43,892 nucleotides of DNA from Treponema sp. (GTDB lineage: Bacteria; Spirochaetota; Spirochaetia; Treponematales; Treponemataceae). The translations under genes and the position numbers were made by a program. This document shows positions 26,053 through 34,043 of the stretch, in pieces (positions within the stretch are counted from its first letter, which is position 1; the number at the start of each line of letters is the position of its first letter). The notes beneath the pieces were generated by a model. The model was not told where the DNA came from. It saw nothing but the letters and a program-made list of their open reading frames with translations, and ran no database searches. Where the stretch lies: positions 1-43,892 of the forward strand of contig JALCCK010000019.1 in assembly GCA_022640795.1 (NCBI GenBank), written 5' to 3'.

Positions 26053-27050
26053 TGCAGGATTCATTCGGACGTATCATCAATTATCTGCGGATATCAGTGA
26101 CGGACCGGTGTAACGCGCGCTGCGTTTACTGTATGCCGGCGGACGGTATACAGAAACTCGCCCACTCCGATATTCTTTCTTTTGAGGAAATCGCCTTTAT
26201 CGCCGGAATCTGTGCTGCAAAAGGAATCGAAAGCATACGGCTTACCGGAGGAGATCCGCTCGTACGGCGAAATATTGCGTATCTTGTCGCACTGTTAAAA
26301 AAAATACCGGGAATCCGCAAAGTCGTTCTGACGACAAACGGCCTCGAACTCGGGCAACAGCTGCACGAACTGGCAGCTGCCGGTCTTGACGGCGTAAATG
26401 TCAGCCTGGATGCGCTCGATGAAACGGTTTTTTCACAAATAACACGGCGGACGCTGTCTGAGCACGGAGTCCGCACCGTTCTGAGCGCGGTGGACGAAGC
26501 CCTGAAACTGCCCGGGTTTACCGTAAAGCTCAATTGTGTTCCGTCGGGATTCAACGACAAAGAGCTGCTGCCGCTGGCTCTTCTTGCAAAAGACAGGAAT
26601 CTTGCAGTCCGTTTTATCGAGCTGATGCCCATCGGATGTGCTGTTACTTCGGGAGCCCAGTTCCGGAGCAGTAAAACGGTTTTTGACCTGCTGGAAAAAG
26701 AACTCGGACCGCTCGAAAAAACAACCGGAGACCGGTATCAGTATTTTACGGCGCCGGGATTCAAAGGCACGATAGGTTTTATAAGTCCCGTGACACAGCC
26801 CTTCTGTGCTTCCTGCAACAGACTCCGGCTGACGGCCGACGGATATATAAAATCGTGCCTGCAGTACCGGAGTACCCGCTGCCTGAAACCGCTGCTTACA
26901 GAAGGACTGAACGAAAAAACAGCAGAAAAAATCAGCGCGGCAATCGACGCAGAGGTACGCAGTAAGCGGCTGCAGAACTGTTTTCCCGAACAGAACAGCG
27001 AATGGTGGACATGCGCCGACAGCAGAAACATGAACCAGATTGGAGGATAA
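26052..27050 (+). CDS. moaA: GTP 3',8-cyclase MoaA (radical SAM)
   Basis: A 332-aa radical SAM enzyme. The first cluster motif is C20-x3-C24-x2-C27 in VTDRCNARCVYC; the second cluster is in PFCASCNRLRLTADGYIKSC. The RLTGGDPL SAM motif is present and the protein ends in Gly-Gly, the conserved tail that MoaA needs for activity. moaD, moaE and moeB, required for the sulfur step, are not in the window and must be elsewhere. Confidence 0.96.
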   Translation: MQDSFGRIINYLRISVTDRCNARCVYCMPADGIQKLAHSDILSFEEIAFIAGICAAKGIESIRLTGGDPLVRRNIAYLVALLKKIPGIRKVVLTTNGLELGQQLHELAAAGLDGVNVSLDALDETVFSQITRRTLSEHGVRTVLSAVDEALKLPGFTVKLNCVPSGFNDKELLPLALLAKDRNLAVRFIELMPIGCAVTSGAQFRSSKTVFDLLEKELGPLEKTTGDRYQYFTAPGFKGTIGFISPVTQPFCASCNRLRLTADGYIKSCLQYRSTRCLKPLLTEGLNEKTAEKISAAIDAEVRSKRLQNCFPEQNSEWWTCADSRNMNQIGG

Positions 27051-27051
27051 A

Positions 27052-28038
27052 ATGGGAAAAGTAACCGCCGTTTGTACCAGCGAAAAAAAAGGAACACAAA
27101 AAACGAACTGCCATACGGCGGTTTTCAGAGAGGACTGGGGAATAGAAGGCGATGCCCACGCAGGAAAATGGCACCGCCAGGTATCGCTGCTTTCCAGCAG
27201 CAGGATAGCGGACTTCAGAAAAAAAGCACAGGAGCTCCGGTCAGACGGCGGACAACCGCTTGAAATTCCGTTCGGCGCATTCGGAGAAAATCTTGCCGTT
27301 GAAGGAATAGACTTCAAACAGCTGCCGGTCGGAACACATTTTTACTGTAACGACGTGGAACTCGTTCTGACCCAGATCGGAAAAGAATGCCACAGCGGTT
27401 GCGAAATATTCAAAAAAATGGGTGACTGCATCATGCCGCGAGAAGGTGTATTTGCGCGGGTTCTCAAGGGAGGGACTATCAGTGAAGGCGACGAGCTGAC
27501 TTACCGTTTTCCCTTCGGTACGGCAGTCGTTACAGTCAGCGATTCAGGCGCAGCAGGGAAACGAAAAGATGAAAGCGGACCGGCCATCTGCCGGTTGCTT
27601 GAAAAAGCCGGCTATCCGGTCGTTTTTACCACCGTTGTTCCCGACGACCGGCCTCAGATTGAAAATCTGCTCAAAACGCTGGCGGATGACGGAGTGCCGG
27701 AATCAGATGCCCCGGATGCAGCGATCATTCCGGTCCATCTGGTTCTGACGACGGGAGGCACCGGTTTTTCACCGCGGGATGTAACGCCGGAAGCGACGAC
27801 AGCGGTATCGGAACGTCCCGTTCCGGGAATACCGGAAGCAATGAGAGCCGCATCACTCAAAATAACACCGAGGGCAATGCTCAGCAGGGCTGCGGCGGGA
27901 ATCAGGGGAGAAACGCTCATCATAAACCTTCCGGGCAGTCCCAAAGCGTGTAAAGAAAATCTATCATGCATAACGGGAACGCTGCAGCATGCGCTGGAAA
28001 TTCTGACCGGCAGAACCGGAAACTGTGCCCGCTCCTGA
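27052..28038 (+). CDS. MOSC-MogA fusion protein
   Basis: A 328-aa two-domain protein. Residues 1-150 are a MOSC domain with HAGKWHRQVSLL, FGAFGENLAVEGI and the Cys motif IGKECHSGC. Residues 155-328 are a MogA/MoaB domain with VTVSDSGAAGKRKDESGP and LVLTTGGTGFSPRDVTPEAT, which adenylylates molybdopterin. MOSC domains bind sulfur or Moco, so the fusion may couple adenylylation to sulfur/selenium handling. The ATG at 27052 follows GGAGG by 5 nt; an upstream TTG overlaps that site and is rejected. Last plus-strand gene of the cluster. Confidence 0.93.
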   Translation: MGKVTAVCTSEKKGTQKTNCHTAVFREDWGIEGDAHAGKWHRQVSLLSSSRIADFRKKAQELRSDGGQPLEIPFGAFGENLAVEGIDFKQLPVGTHFYCNDVELVLTQIGKECHSGCEIFKKMGDCIMPREGVFARVLKGGTISEGDELTYRFPFGTAVVTVSDSGAAGKRKDESGPAICRLLEKAGYPVVFTTVVPDDRPQIENLLKTLADDGVPESDAPDAAIIPVHLVLTTGGTGFSPRDVTPEATTAVSERPVPGIPEAMRAASLKITPRAMLSRAAAGIRGETLIINLPGSPKACKENLSCITGTLQHALEILTGRTGNCARS

Positions 28039-28056
28039 AAAGCTGTCTGATTTCAG

Positions 28057-28947
28057 CTATACAACATATTCAAAAAGAACCTTTACGCTGCCGCCGCAGA
28101 CCATACCGAGATCGGCCGCAGCGCTATTGGAAAGATCGTAAAACTTTACAAACGGTGCCGTAGTCTCCGTCATCCGTTCAGCATCCGCTCTGGCTGCAGC
28201 TTCGACACTGCCGCCTCCGATAGTCCCGATAAGCGTACCGTCGGAAGAAAGCGCCATGCAGCTGCCGACATCCCGCGGAGCGGAACCTTTTTTTTCAATA
28301 ATCGTCGCGATCACCATAGGTTCCTTCAGCTCCCTGAGAGCCGATAGTACCTGTTCATCAATGTACGAGCAGCCCAGAGCCGCCCGGATCTGTATCAGTT
28401 CGGCGGTAATGCTGACGGCAATCTCTTCAGGAGTCTGAGCGCCGATAGCTAATCCGATCGGTGCATGGATGGAATTTATCCGGTCCTGCGGAATACCTCT
28501 GGCAAGAAGATTCCGTCTGGTATACTCGATTTTCGTTTTGCTGCCCATCATGCCAAGGTATAAAAAAGGACGGGACAGAATAGTTGCGGCGCACAACTCA
28601 TCGCTGGCATGACCTCTCGTCATAACCGCATACCACACATTTTTCCGCTCAAGATTTTCCAGTTCTGCAACGAAATCACCGCAAATAACACGGTCCGCTG
28701 CGGCAAATCGTTTACGATCCGCAAATTCTTTTCTGTCATCCATGACGGTAACCGCGAATCCAATTTTCTTTACCGCTGTACAGAGCGCCAGCGCCACATG
28801 ACCGCCTCCGCAGATAACAAGTTCCGGATACCGGCTGATTTTCTGCGTGAAAACACCGCCGTCATAGGCGACCTGCCGCTCCATAATGCCGAATTCGTCG
28901 ATATGCGCCGCTATATAGCGGCAGTTCTTCTCAGTGGTATACTTCAT
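28057..28947 (-). CDS. XdhC-family maturation factor with swapped domain order
   Basis: A 296-aa protein. The N-terminal half is the Rossmann domain of XdhC (PELVICGGGHVALAL near 41, YAVMTRGHASDE, FLYLGMMGSKTK, HAPIGLAIGAQTPEEIAVSI). The C-terminal 100 residues are the XdhC/CoxI domain (ATIIEKKGSAPRDVGS, GTIGGGSVEAAA). Canonical XdhC has the CoxI domain first. XdhC binds and protects Moco before insertion in hydroxylases, and members belong to SDMH loci. The ATG at 28947 with GGGA 9 nt upstream is preferred to a TTG at 28968. It overlaps yqeC and converges with the MOSC-MogA gene, 18 nt away. Confidence 0.9.
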   Translation of the reverse strand: MKYTTEKNCRYIAAHIDEFGIMERQVAYDGGVFTQKISRYPELVICGGGHVALALCTAVKKIGFAVTVMDDRKEFADRKRFAAADRVICGDFVAELENLERKNVWYAVMTRGHASDELCAATILSRPFLYLGMMGSKTKIEYTRRNLLARGIPQDRINSIHAPIGLAIGAQTPEEIAVSITAELIQIRAALGCSYIDEQVLSALRELKEPMVIATIIEKKGSAPRDVGSCMALSSDGTLIGTIGGGSVEAAARADAERMTETTAPFVKFYDLSNSAAADLGMVCGGSVKVLFEYVV

Positions 28948-29719
28948 ATTCGTAAGTCCCGTCGGCAAAAGATGTTATGTTGGTACCGGTAAAATCACCC
29001 AGCCGGCCCCGGTCAACTATTTCGGCTTTTACCAGCCGTTTTATTTTTTCGGCAATCAGACGTGCTTCTTTTTTATGGTTCTCGGTATCCGCTTTATTCA
29101 GCATCGCAGTCACCTTTACGCCGTAAAAATCAGGATCGGCCAGCAGCGGCAAAATATATCCCCGGCACAGGATTCTCGCGATATCGCTGTCGGTAATTAT
29201 ATGTGAAAAATATTTTTCCGCTGTACCGTCATCAGCCGTACCAGTATCGGGCCAGAGGATTTCAACAGCCCGTTCCTTCCTGAAACAGACGTCTTCAAGC
29301 CTGCCGCCAAGTGCGTCGAGCCCGGCGCTTACCATAATCACATCTGTCGATGCGGGAAGTACCGGTTCGTACGTATCGGGAGCCTTTATCGGTTTCATTT
29401 TTGCACCGTCAGCTTCAATAAACAGCATATCGCAGACAGAACGGAGCTTTTCAAATTCTTCAGGCGGCAGCGGCGAAATTTTATGGATACCATTCTGCAT
29501 TCCCGCATCGAGTCCGCAGACAGCCGGTTTTCGGGGATCCAACGCTATCTGCCTTTCTGCCTCAGCGGCAGAAGTACAAAGCCGTCCGAAGGAACTGTCC
29601 GGATACTGCATGTGCGCAGTCGTCGTTATGATAACCCGTTTTCCGCGGTAACTATCCCGTCTTGCATATGAATAAATCGCAGTCGTTTTTCCGCCCGCAC
29701 CTATAAAAGATATTACCAC
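28931..29719 (-). CDS. yqeC: Selenium cofactor biosynthesis protein YqeC
   Basis: A 262-aa P-loop protein with the marker ISFIGAGGKTTAIYSYA at the N-terminus, ITTTAHMQYPD after it, and LFIEADGAKMKPIKAPDTYEP near 130. YqeC is restricted to genomes with SelD and SDMHs and is thought to help make the labile selenium cofactor. The frame is open to a GTG at 29746, but GTG at 29719 has GGTGG 6 nt upstream, overlaps the yqeB stop and gives a normal N-terminus. Confidence 0.9.
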   Translation of the reverse strand: MVISFIGAGGKTTAIYSYARRDSYRGKRVIITTTAHMQYPDSSFGRLCTSAAEAERQIALDPRKPAVCGLDAGMQNGIHKISPLPPEEFEKLRSVCDMLFIEADGAKMKPIKAPDTYEPVLPASTDVIMVSAGLDALGGRLEDVCFRKERAVEILWPDTGTADDGTAEKYFSHIITDSDIARILCRGYILPLLADPDFYGVKVTAMLNKADTENHKKEARLIAEKIKRLVKAEIVDRGRLGDFTGTNITSFADGTYEYEVYH

Positions 29720-30561
29720 AGACTTCCACCTTTTTTGCGGACACACATAATCAGGGCACGCAGCGCCGCATTTCCAAGCGCCCGTGATTTATCGGATATC
29801 GTAAAACAATTCTGCTGCTCGTCTTTCCGCGGATCGACATCCGCTATTTTAAGCCCTGTCGTCACCTCATAACCTTCGTGAATAATACCCCGCAGAACAC
29901 CGGTCAGCGTCGCACGCACAGGCGTTCCTGTTTCATTTTTTCCTTTGATTTCCGCAATCGGTTCGTCTTTTTCCACCAGATCGCCGATGTCGTGCAGCAG
30001 ATGAATTCTGCCGGATGCCGGAGCGTGCACGACACGTTCCTTTCCGAACCCCGCGATAATTCCGGGAATTCCGGTATTCGCCGCAGCCGTTCCCTCAAAC
30101 AGAATCCGTCCGAGATTATGCCCGCGCATCGTCTCTATAACAGCATCGACATCGAAACCGGCAGTAAAACCGGGACCGAGAGCTATCGTTACCGGTGCCA
30201 TCGATTTATCCGTTCCCAGATTACGCTTTGCGAGAACCGCGTCGACAAGCGCGGTAACTTCAAGCCCGCAGGCAGCTGCCGACTTCAGAAAACGGCACTC
30301 AGGGTCTACCAGCAGGGGAATAACATCAGAACCGCCGGAAAGCAGCGCGGCTGCTGATTCCGCAGTTCCGGTACGACGCGCCGTAACGCCTTCTATTGTC
30401 ATTTCGTTCTCGTAAACAGCTTCGCAGAAAGCAACCTTTCTGCGTATCGCGGAAGGAGCAGCGATTTCAAGTATCACGACCTTCAATCCGCTTTGCCGGT
30501 ATGCATGAGCGACACCGGTAGCAAGATCTCCGCCTCCACGGATTACAATCACTTTAGTCAT
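29713..30561 (-). CDS. yqeB: Selenium-dependent Mo-cofactor biosynthesis protein YqeB (EF2563 family)
   Basis: A 282-aa protein of the YqeB family: IRGGGDLATGVAHAYRQSG at the N-terminus (a Rossmann-like Gly loop), LVDPECRFL near 86, and IALGPGFTAGFDVDAVIETMRGHNLG near 125; a barrel-like C-terminus carries APASGRIHLLHDIGDLVEKDEPI. With YqeC it marks SDMH-dependent systems. First gene of the minus-strand yqeB-yqeC-xdhC unit, with a -10 6 nt before the ATG and no ribosome-binding site, so probably leaderless. Confidence 0.92.
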   Translation of the reverse strand: MTKVIVIRGGGDLATGVAHAYRQSGLKVVILEIAAPSAIRRKVAFCEAVYENEMTIEGVTARRTGTAESAAALLSGGSDVIPLLVDPECRFLKSAAACGLEVTALVDAVLAKRNLGTDKSMAPVTIALGPGFTAGFDVDAVIETMRGHNLGRILFEGTAAANTGIPGIIAGFGKERVVHAPASGRIHLLHDIGDLVEKDEPIAEIKGKNETGTPVRATLTGVLRGIIHEGYEVTTGLKIADVDPRKDEQQNCFTISDKSRALGNAALRALIMCVRKKGGSLW

Positions 30562-30567
30562 GTATAA

Positions 30568-30596
30568 ATTGTAATATGGAAAAGAAATATATGCAA
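30568..30596 (-). promoter_or_regulatory. yqeB promoter, predicted leaderless
   Basis: Minus strand TTGCAT (rc at 30591-30596), 17-nt spacer, TACAAT (rc at 30568-30573), then TTATAC and the ATG. Confidence 0.55.
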
Positions 30597-30759
30597 CTAT
30601 GAACGAAAAGGTCAGGATGCCGGCCGAAACGACGGGAAAAACCGGAAAACAGGCCGTCTTATTGTCCCTTTCTGCCGGACCGCAACAGTAAGGTTATAAT
30701 CAGATACGGCCGGTTTTCAGAACACAGTTTAAATAAGGTGTAAAAAAAGTATAGGAAAA

Positions 30760-30788
30760 ATGAATTTCAAAAAGAAGTGTTGTATAAT
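30760..30788 (+). promoter_or_regulatory. Promoter of envelope/CHASE2 operon, predicted leaderless
   Basis: ATGAAT (30760-30765), 17-nt spacer, perfect TATAAT (30783-30788), then 8 nt to the ATG. No ribosome-binding site. Confidence 0.65.
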
Positions 30789-30796
30789 GCAAGTAT

Positions 30797-31270
30797 ATGA
30801 AGAAAGTAGTAACCTTTTTATTTTTATCGGTCTTTGCAACAGGAATCATATTCAGCCAGGAAGCACAGTTTCTTGACGGAATTCTTTCTGCAGGAACGGT
30901 CAAATGGTCCGATGCCGTAACTCTGGTACTGAGTGCCGCAGACAGACTTCCGGAAGATGCTATTACAGATGAAAATCAGGCCTGGAAGATATTCGAAAAA
31001 GAAAACTGGTTCAAAAAACTGCCTGAAAAACAGCAGCCGGTCAGCACGGCGGAATACAGTTATCTCATTGCAAAGTCCTTCGGTATGAAAGGAGGAATAT
31101 GGTATTCTCTGTTCCCGTCTCCACGCTATGCGTTCCGGGAACTGGAATTCCGTGGAATTCTGCCTGCTGCGACAGATCCCGGTACAAAAATAGACGGTAG
31201 TACGGCGCTGTATATTCTGCAGAACGCACTGGACAATCTTTCAGCAGCTCATTCCGGAGGAAAATCGTGA
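30797..31270 (+). CDS. Hypothetical secreted protein
   Basis: A 157-aa protein with a clear signal peptide (MKKVVTFLFLSVFATGIIFS, cut before QEA). The mature part is small and mostly helical: TVKWSDAVTLVLSAADRLPE, a WFKKLPEKQQPVSTAEYSYLIAKSF segment and PRYAFRELEFRGILPA. The layout, with WSDA and STAEYSYLIAKSFGM, resembles S-layer-homology-like repeats seen in treponemal envelope proteins, but the match is loose. First gene of a five-gene unit; its TGA stop overlaps the GTG start of the barrel gene as GTGA. Confidence 0.75.
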   Translation: MKKVVTFLFLSVFATGIIFSQEAQFLDGILSAGTVKWSDAVTLVLSAADRLPEDAITDENQAWKIFEKENWFKKLPEKQQPVSTAEYSYLIAKSFGMKGGIWYSLFPSPRYAFRELEFRGILPAATDPGTKIDGSTALYILQNALDNLSAAHSGGKS

Positions 31271-32501
31271 AAATCAGCAGACTCCCGTTTTTACGCAAAA
31301 AAAATATTTCATCTCTCTGGTTGCTGCCGTCTTTATTCCTGCAGTTCTTTCCGCATATGATTTCGGCGTTACGCTGGGGAATATAACAGACAAGTCAAAC
31401 ATTACAGAAGACACCCTGAATCAGTACAATACGGCGACCGTGTGGTTTTCCCGAAAATTCCATGATTCGGTCGAATTTTACGGTTCGGCAGAATACAAAT
31501 TCAGTTATAAAAAGACATCCGGCGGTTCAAAACTTATTCCCTGGCAGCTGGATGCCGGATTACTGTATCTGACAGGACTGAACAGAACAGGGACCGGCAG
31601 TGCGCTGGAATGGACAGCCGGAAGGATGCCGCTTCCGGATATCTCTTCGTGGCTTATGTACGGCAGGGCAGACGGAGTGTCGGTCAGCTGGTATCACGGA
31701 CGATTCCATATCGGAGCCGGTGCGTTTTATACCGGGCTCGTTTTAAAAGATAACAGTAATGTCTGCATGTCGGCAGAGGACACAACGGATGATTCTGACG
31801 ACGACGTGTTTTTTGCCCCCAGAAGAGTCATCTACAAGGCAGACAGCGGGATTACACAGGCATTTGCAGGGCAGGATATCGACATCCAGCTGACGGGACA
31901 GAACGATTTACGGTCCGATACCGGCAAACGGCTGGATTCGTATTATGCGACACTGATGCTGTCAGGAGATCCGCTGCCGCTGACCAGTTACCGGCTCGGT
32001 GCTACGACAGCGCTGCTGCAGGGAACCCAGACAGGGATTGCCCAGCTCGCATTTTTAAACGTAACGGTTTTTATTCCCTGGAAATCATCACAACTCGTCT
32101 GGGAATCAGTATACACGACTCCGCTGACCGGCGGAAACGACGGTTTTATTTCTATTGCCCCGCGGAAAATTTCCTATGTCGATTCGGACCTGGAACCGGG
32201 GAACACCGGCTGTACATCGCTTGATTTTTCGTTCCGGCCTGCACAACACCTGACGGTCGGAATAAAGGGCAGTTCGTATTTCCGGACGACACTTGATACC
32301 GTTGAAGTTCAGGGATTTGATAACGACTCAAACAGCTATTATCTCGGCTCTGAAGGACAGCTCTATATAAACTGCGCTGCAACAAGTGAACTGAAATTTC
32401 TCGGCAGCTGCGGTATTTTTCAGATTAATCCGTACTCGGTCGATGACGATGCGGATACACTGCTGTACCGGTTTACCCTGTCGGCGACGCTCGAAATCTA
32501 G
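31267..32501 (+). CDS. Outer-membrane beta-barrel protein, signal peptide out of frame at an A8 tract
   Basis: The GTG at 31267, with GGAGG 6 nt upstream and a GTGA overlap with the previous gene, is the natural start, but its frame stops at 31384. The barrel frame (ending 32501) runs on upstream without a stop and encodes a signal-peptide core, KKYFISLVAAVFIPAVLSA, then YDFGVTLGN. The two frames join at A8 (31297-31304): one more A, or a -1 ribosomal slip, gives a 411-aa protein with a perfect signal peptide. The mature part has alternating aromatic/polar strands. It is phase-variable, decoded by slippage, a recent frameshift, or an assembly error. The barrel call is by pattern. Confidence 0.7.
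31297..31304 (+). repeat. A8 homopolymer, candidate slippage site
   Basis: Eight A in the signal-peptide coding region. In the GTG frame the codons read CGC AAA AAA AAT; a -1 slip on A-AAA-AAT or a ninth A restores the downstream frame. Confidence 0.75.
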
Positions 32502-32511
32502 GAGTGAAAGT

Positions 32512-33294
32512 ATGATAAAAAAAGATGTACTGCTGCTGACGGCAGCATTTTTCTGCCTGCCGCTTGCAGCGGAAAACGCAGTCTTCAGGACTGTTACCGG
32601 CAAAGTTGAATACCGTATTTCGGCAGACCGGCAGTGGCAGCCGGCGGAAAAAGGTACAGAGATACCACAAGGCAGCGATATTTCTACCGGATTTAAAAGT
32701 ACCGCGGCACTGCTGCTGAACGGGTCCGTTATTATGGTAAAACCGCTTACCAGAATGTCGCTGGACGAGATTGCCAGAACAAAAGCAGGAGCAACCACCG
32801 GTCTGTATCTTCTGTCGGGAAAAGTACAGGTAGAAGTAAGACCTGGTATCAACACGGAAAAAACGGTTTTTAAAATAAAAAGCCCCATGTCCACCGCATC
32901 CGTACGGGGGACCGGTTTCGTCTATGACGGACGGCACCTGCTGGTCAACCACGGCAGCGTTGCACTGCAGAACCGGTTCGGATCATTCAGGGCAGTCGGC
33001 GCAGGGCAGTTTGCAGCCACAGGTAACCGTGCAGCCGTGCCGCAGGCACTTCCCGTACAGCTGCCGGCGGCTCCCCTGCTGACTGCAGGCGGAAACGATA
33101 CCGAAGCAGACCAGGCCGTACAGGCACTGCAGTCCCAGACTGCCCAGAGCAGTAATTTTTCAGGGTATGTTTCAACCTACGGCAACTCGCTTGCTTCAGG
33201 AACTGGTGCCGATTCAGCAGAAACGGTACTGCAGAATGTTCTTTCGGCACTCGGTACCTCGAAAAATTCCGCAGTCACTATCGCCATACATTAA
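32512..33294 (+). CDS. FecR-domain secreted protein
   Basis: A 260-aa protein. Signal peptide (MIKKDVLLLTAAFFCLPLAA). Residues 22-150 are a FecR domain: TVTGKVEYR, GTEIPQGSDISTGFKSTAALLL, LLSGKVQVEV, then TASVRGTGFVYDG and LLVNHGSVALQN. The tail is rich in Ala, Gln and Pro. FecR domains pass surface signals or bind ligands in the periplasm; proteins of this kind often neighbour CHASE2 cyclases. ATG at 32512 follows AGGAG by 7 nt, and that site overlaps the barrel gene's stop codon. Confidence 0.9.
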   Translation: MIKKDVLLLTAAFFCLPLAAENAVFRTVTGKVEYRISADRQWQPAEKGTEIPQGSDISTGFKSTAALLLNGSVIMVKPLTRMSLDEIARTKAGATTGLYLLSGKVQVEVRPGINTEKTVFKIKSPMSTASVRGTGFVYDGRHLLVNHGSVALQNRFGSFRAVGAGQFAATGNRAAVPQALPVQLPAAPLLTAGGNDTEADQAVQALQSQTAQSSNFSGYVSTYGNSLASGTGADSAETVLQNVLSALGTSKNSAVTIAIH

Positions 33295-33311
33295 CAAAGG
33301 AGTCCAGATTT

Positions 33312-34031
33312 ATGAAACAGACATTACAGTTTACCAAATTCTGCCTCTGCACATTTCTTTCGGTGCTGCTTTTTTCCTGTAGTTCCGCCGTTATAGAAAG
33401 CGGAACGGATACGGCAACGATCGAACTGACCATTCCGGCACTGGTTTCAGGGGAAACGGAGACTTCAGCGTCACGCGCAGTGCTCGGATATACCGGAATG
33501 ACCGTGAGCGTGACAGTTGACGGTTCCGGATTCGATTCGTTTACCAAAACTTTTTCCGCGATTCTCAATACGTATGTCGTCGTCCTCACCGTACCGAAAG
33601 GTACCGGACGGACGTTTACCATACAGGCCGCCGATACGGCAGGTACCGTTTATGCGGAAGGAAGCACCACCGCAGATATAACGGATGCAGCAACCAGCCT
33701 TTCCGTCACGCTTGCCCCTGTTGTCGATAATATTACTGATATATATACTCAGTATGACGATACACAGGGAACAACTTCCGGTATCGTCAGTGTCATTCCC
33801 ATAACGATAGAGGAAGCCGGGATGACGTTGTCTGTATCCACCAACAACGTCACGTTTGCTTTTTCTGAAGCCGACGGGACGGTACTCTCACCGACTGAAA
33901 AAAGTGCAAATGCTGGTGGTGATGATATATATTATTCCTACACATACACGATCGAAACTGAAGGAAAGATCTATCTGCTTTATACGCCGACAGATTCGAC
34001 AGGATATTCAATAGATGTTTCCAATTCTTAA
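33312..34031 (+). CDS. Hypothetical lipoprotein, beta-rich
   Basis: A 239-aa protein with a signal peptide and lipobox LLFSC (Cys near 23), followed by SSAVIESGTDTATIELTIPAL. The mature part is rich in Thr, Ser, Val and Gly, with repeating beta-strand patterns such as MTVSVTVDGSGFDSFTKTFS, and looks like two or three immunoglobulin-like modules. No catalytic motif. It lies 17 nt after the FecR gene and 12 nt before the CHASE2 cyclase. A surface-exposed ligand-binding role fits but is not shown. Confidence 0.75.
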   Translation: MKQTLQFTKFCLCTFLSVLLFSCSSAVIESGTDTATIELTIPALVSGETETSASRAVLGYTGMTVSVTVDGSGFDSFTKTFSAILNTYVVVLTVPKGTGRTFTIQAADTAGTVYAEGSTTADITDAATSLSVTLAPVVDNITDIYTQYDDTQGTTSGIVSVIPITIEEAGMTLSVSTNNVTFAFSEADGTVLSPTEKSANAGGDDIYYSYTYTIETEGKIYLLYTPTDSTGYSIDVSNS

Positions 34032-34043
34032 ATGTCTTAAGCA

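Larger units (their letters stand above)
30562..30796. other. Divergent intergenic region yqeB / envelope operon
   Basis: 235 bp without an ORF of note. Both edges hold a promoter that fires almost at the start codon. The centre has GC-rich self-complementary stretches, for example AAAACCGG near 30643 against CCGGTTTT near 30709, which could form a transcript hairpin. No known riboswitch was recognised. Confidence 0.5.

Noticed and set aside
26433..27317. 294-aa minus-strand open frame
   Set aside because: Shadow of moaA and the MOSC-MogA gene; spans two real genes.
28041..28058. Terminator between the converging MOSC-MogA and xdhC genes
   Set aside because: Only a 5-bp AGCTG/CAGCT stem without a T-run; too weak to call.
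30562..30796. Moco riboswitch in the yqeB upstream region
   Set aside because: The leader before yqeB is essentially absent and no recognisable Moco-motif arrangement is present; only generic GC-rich complementarity is seen.
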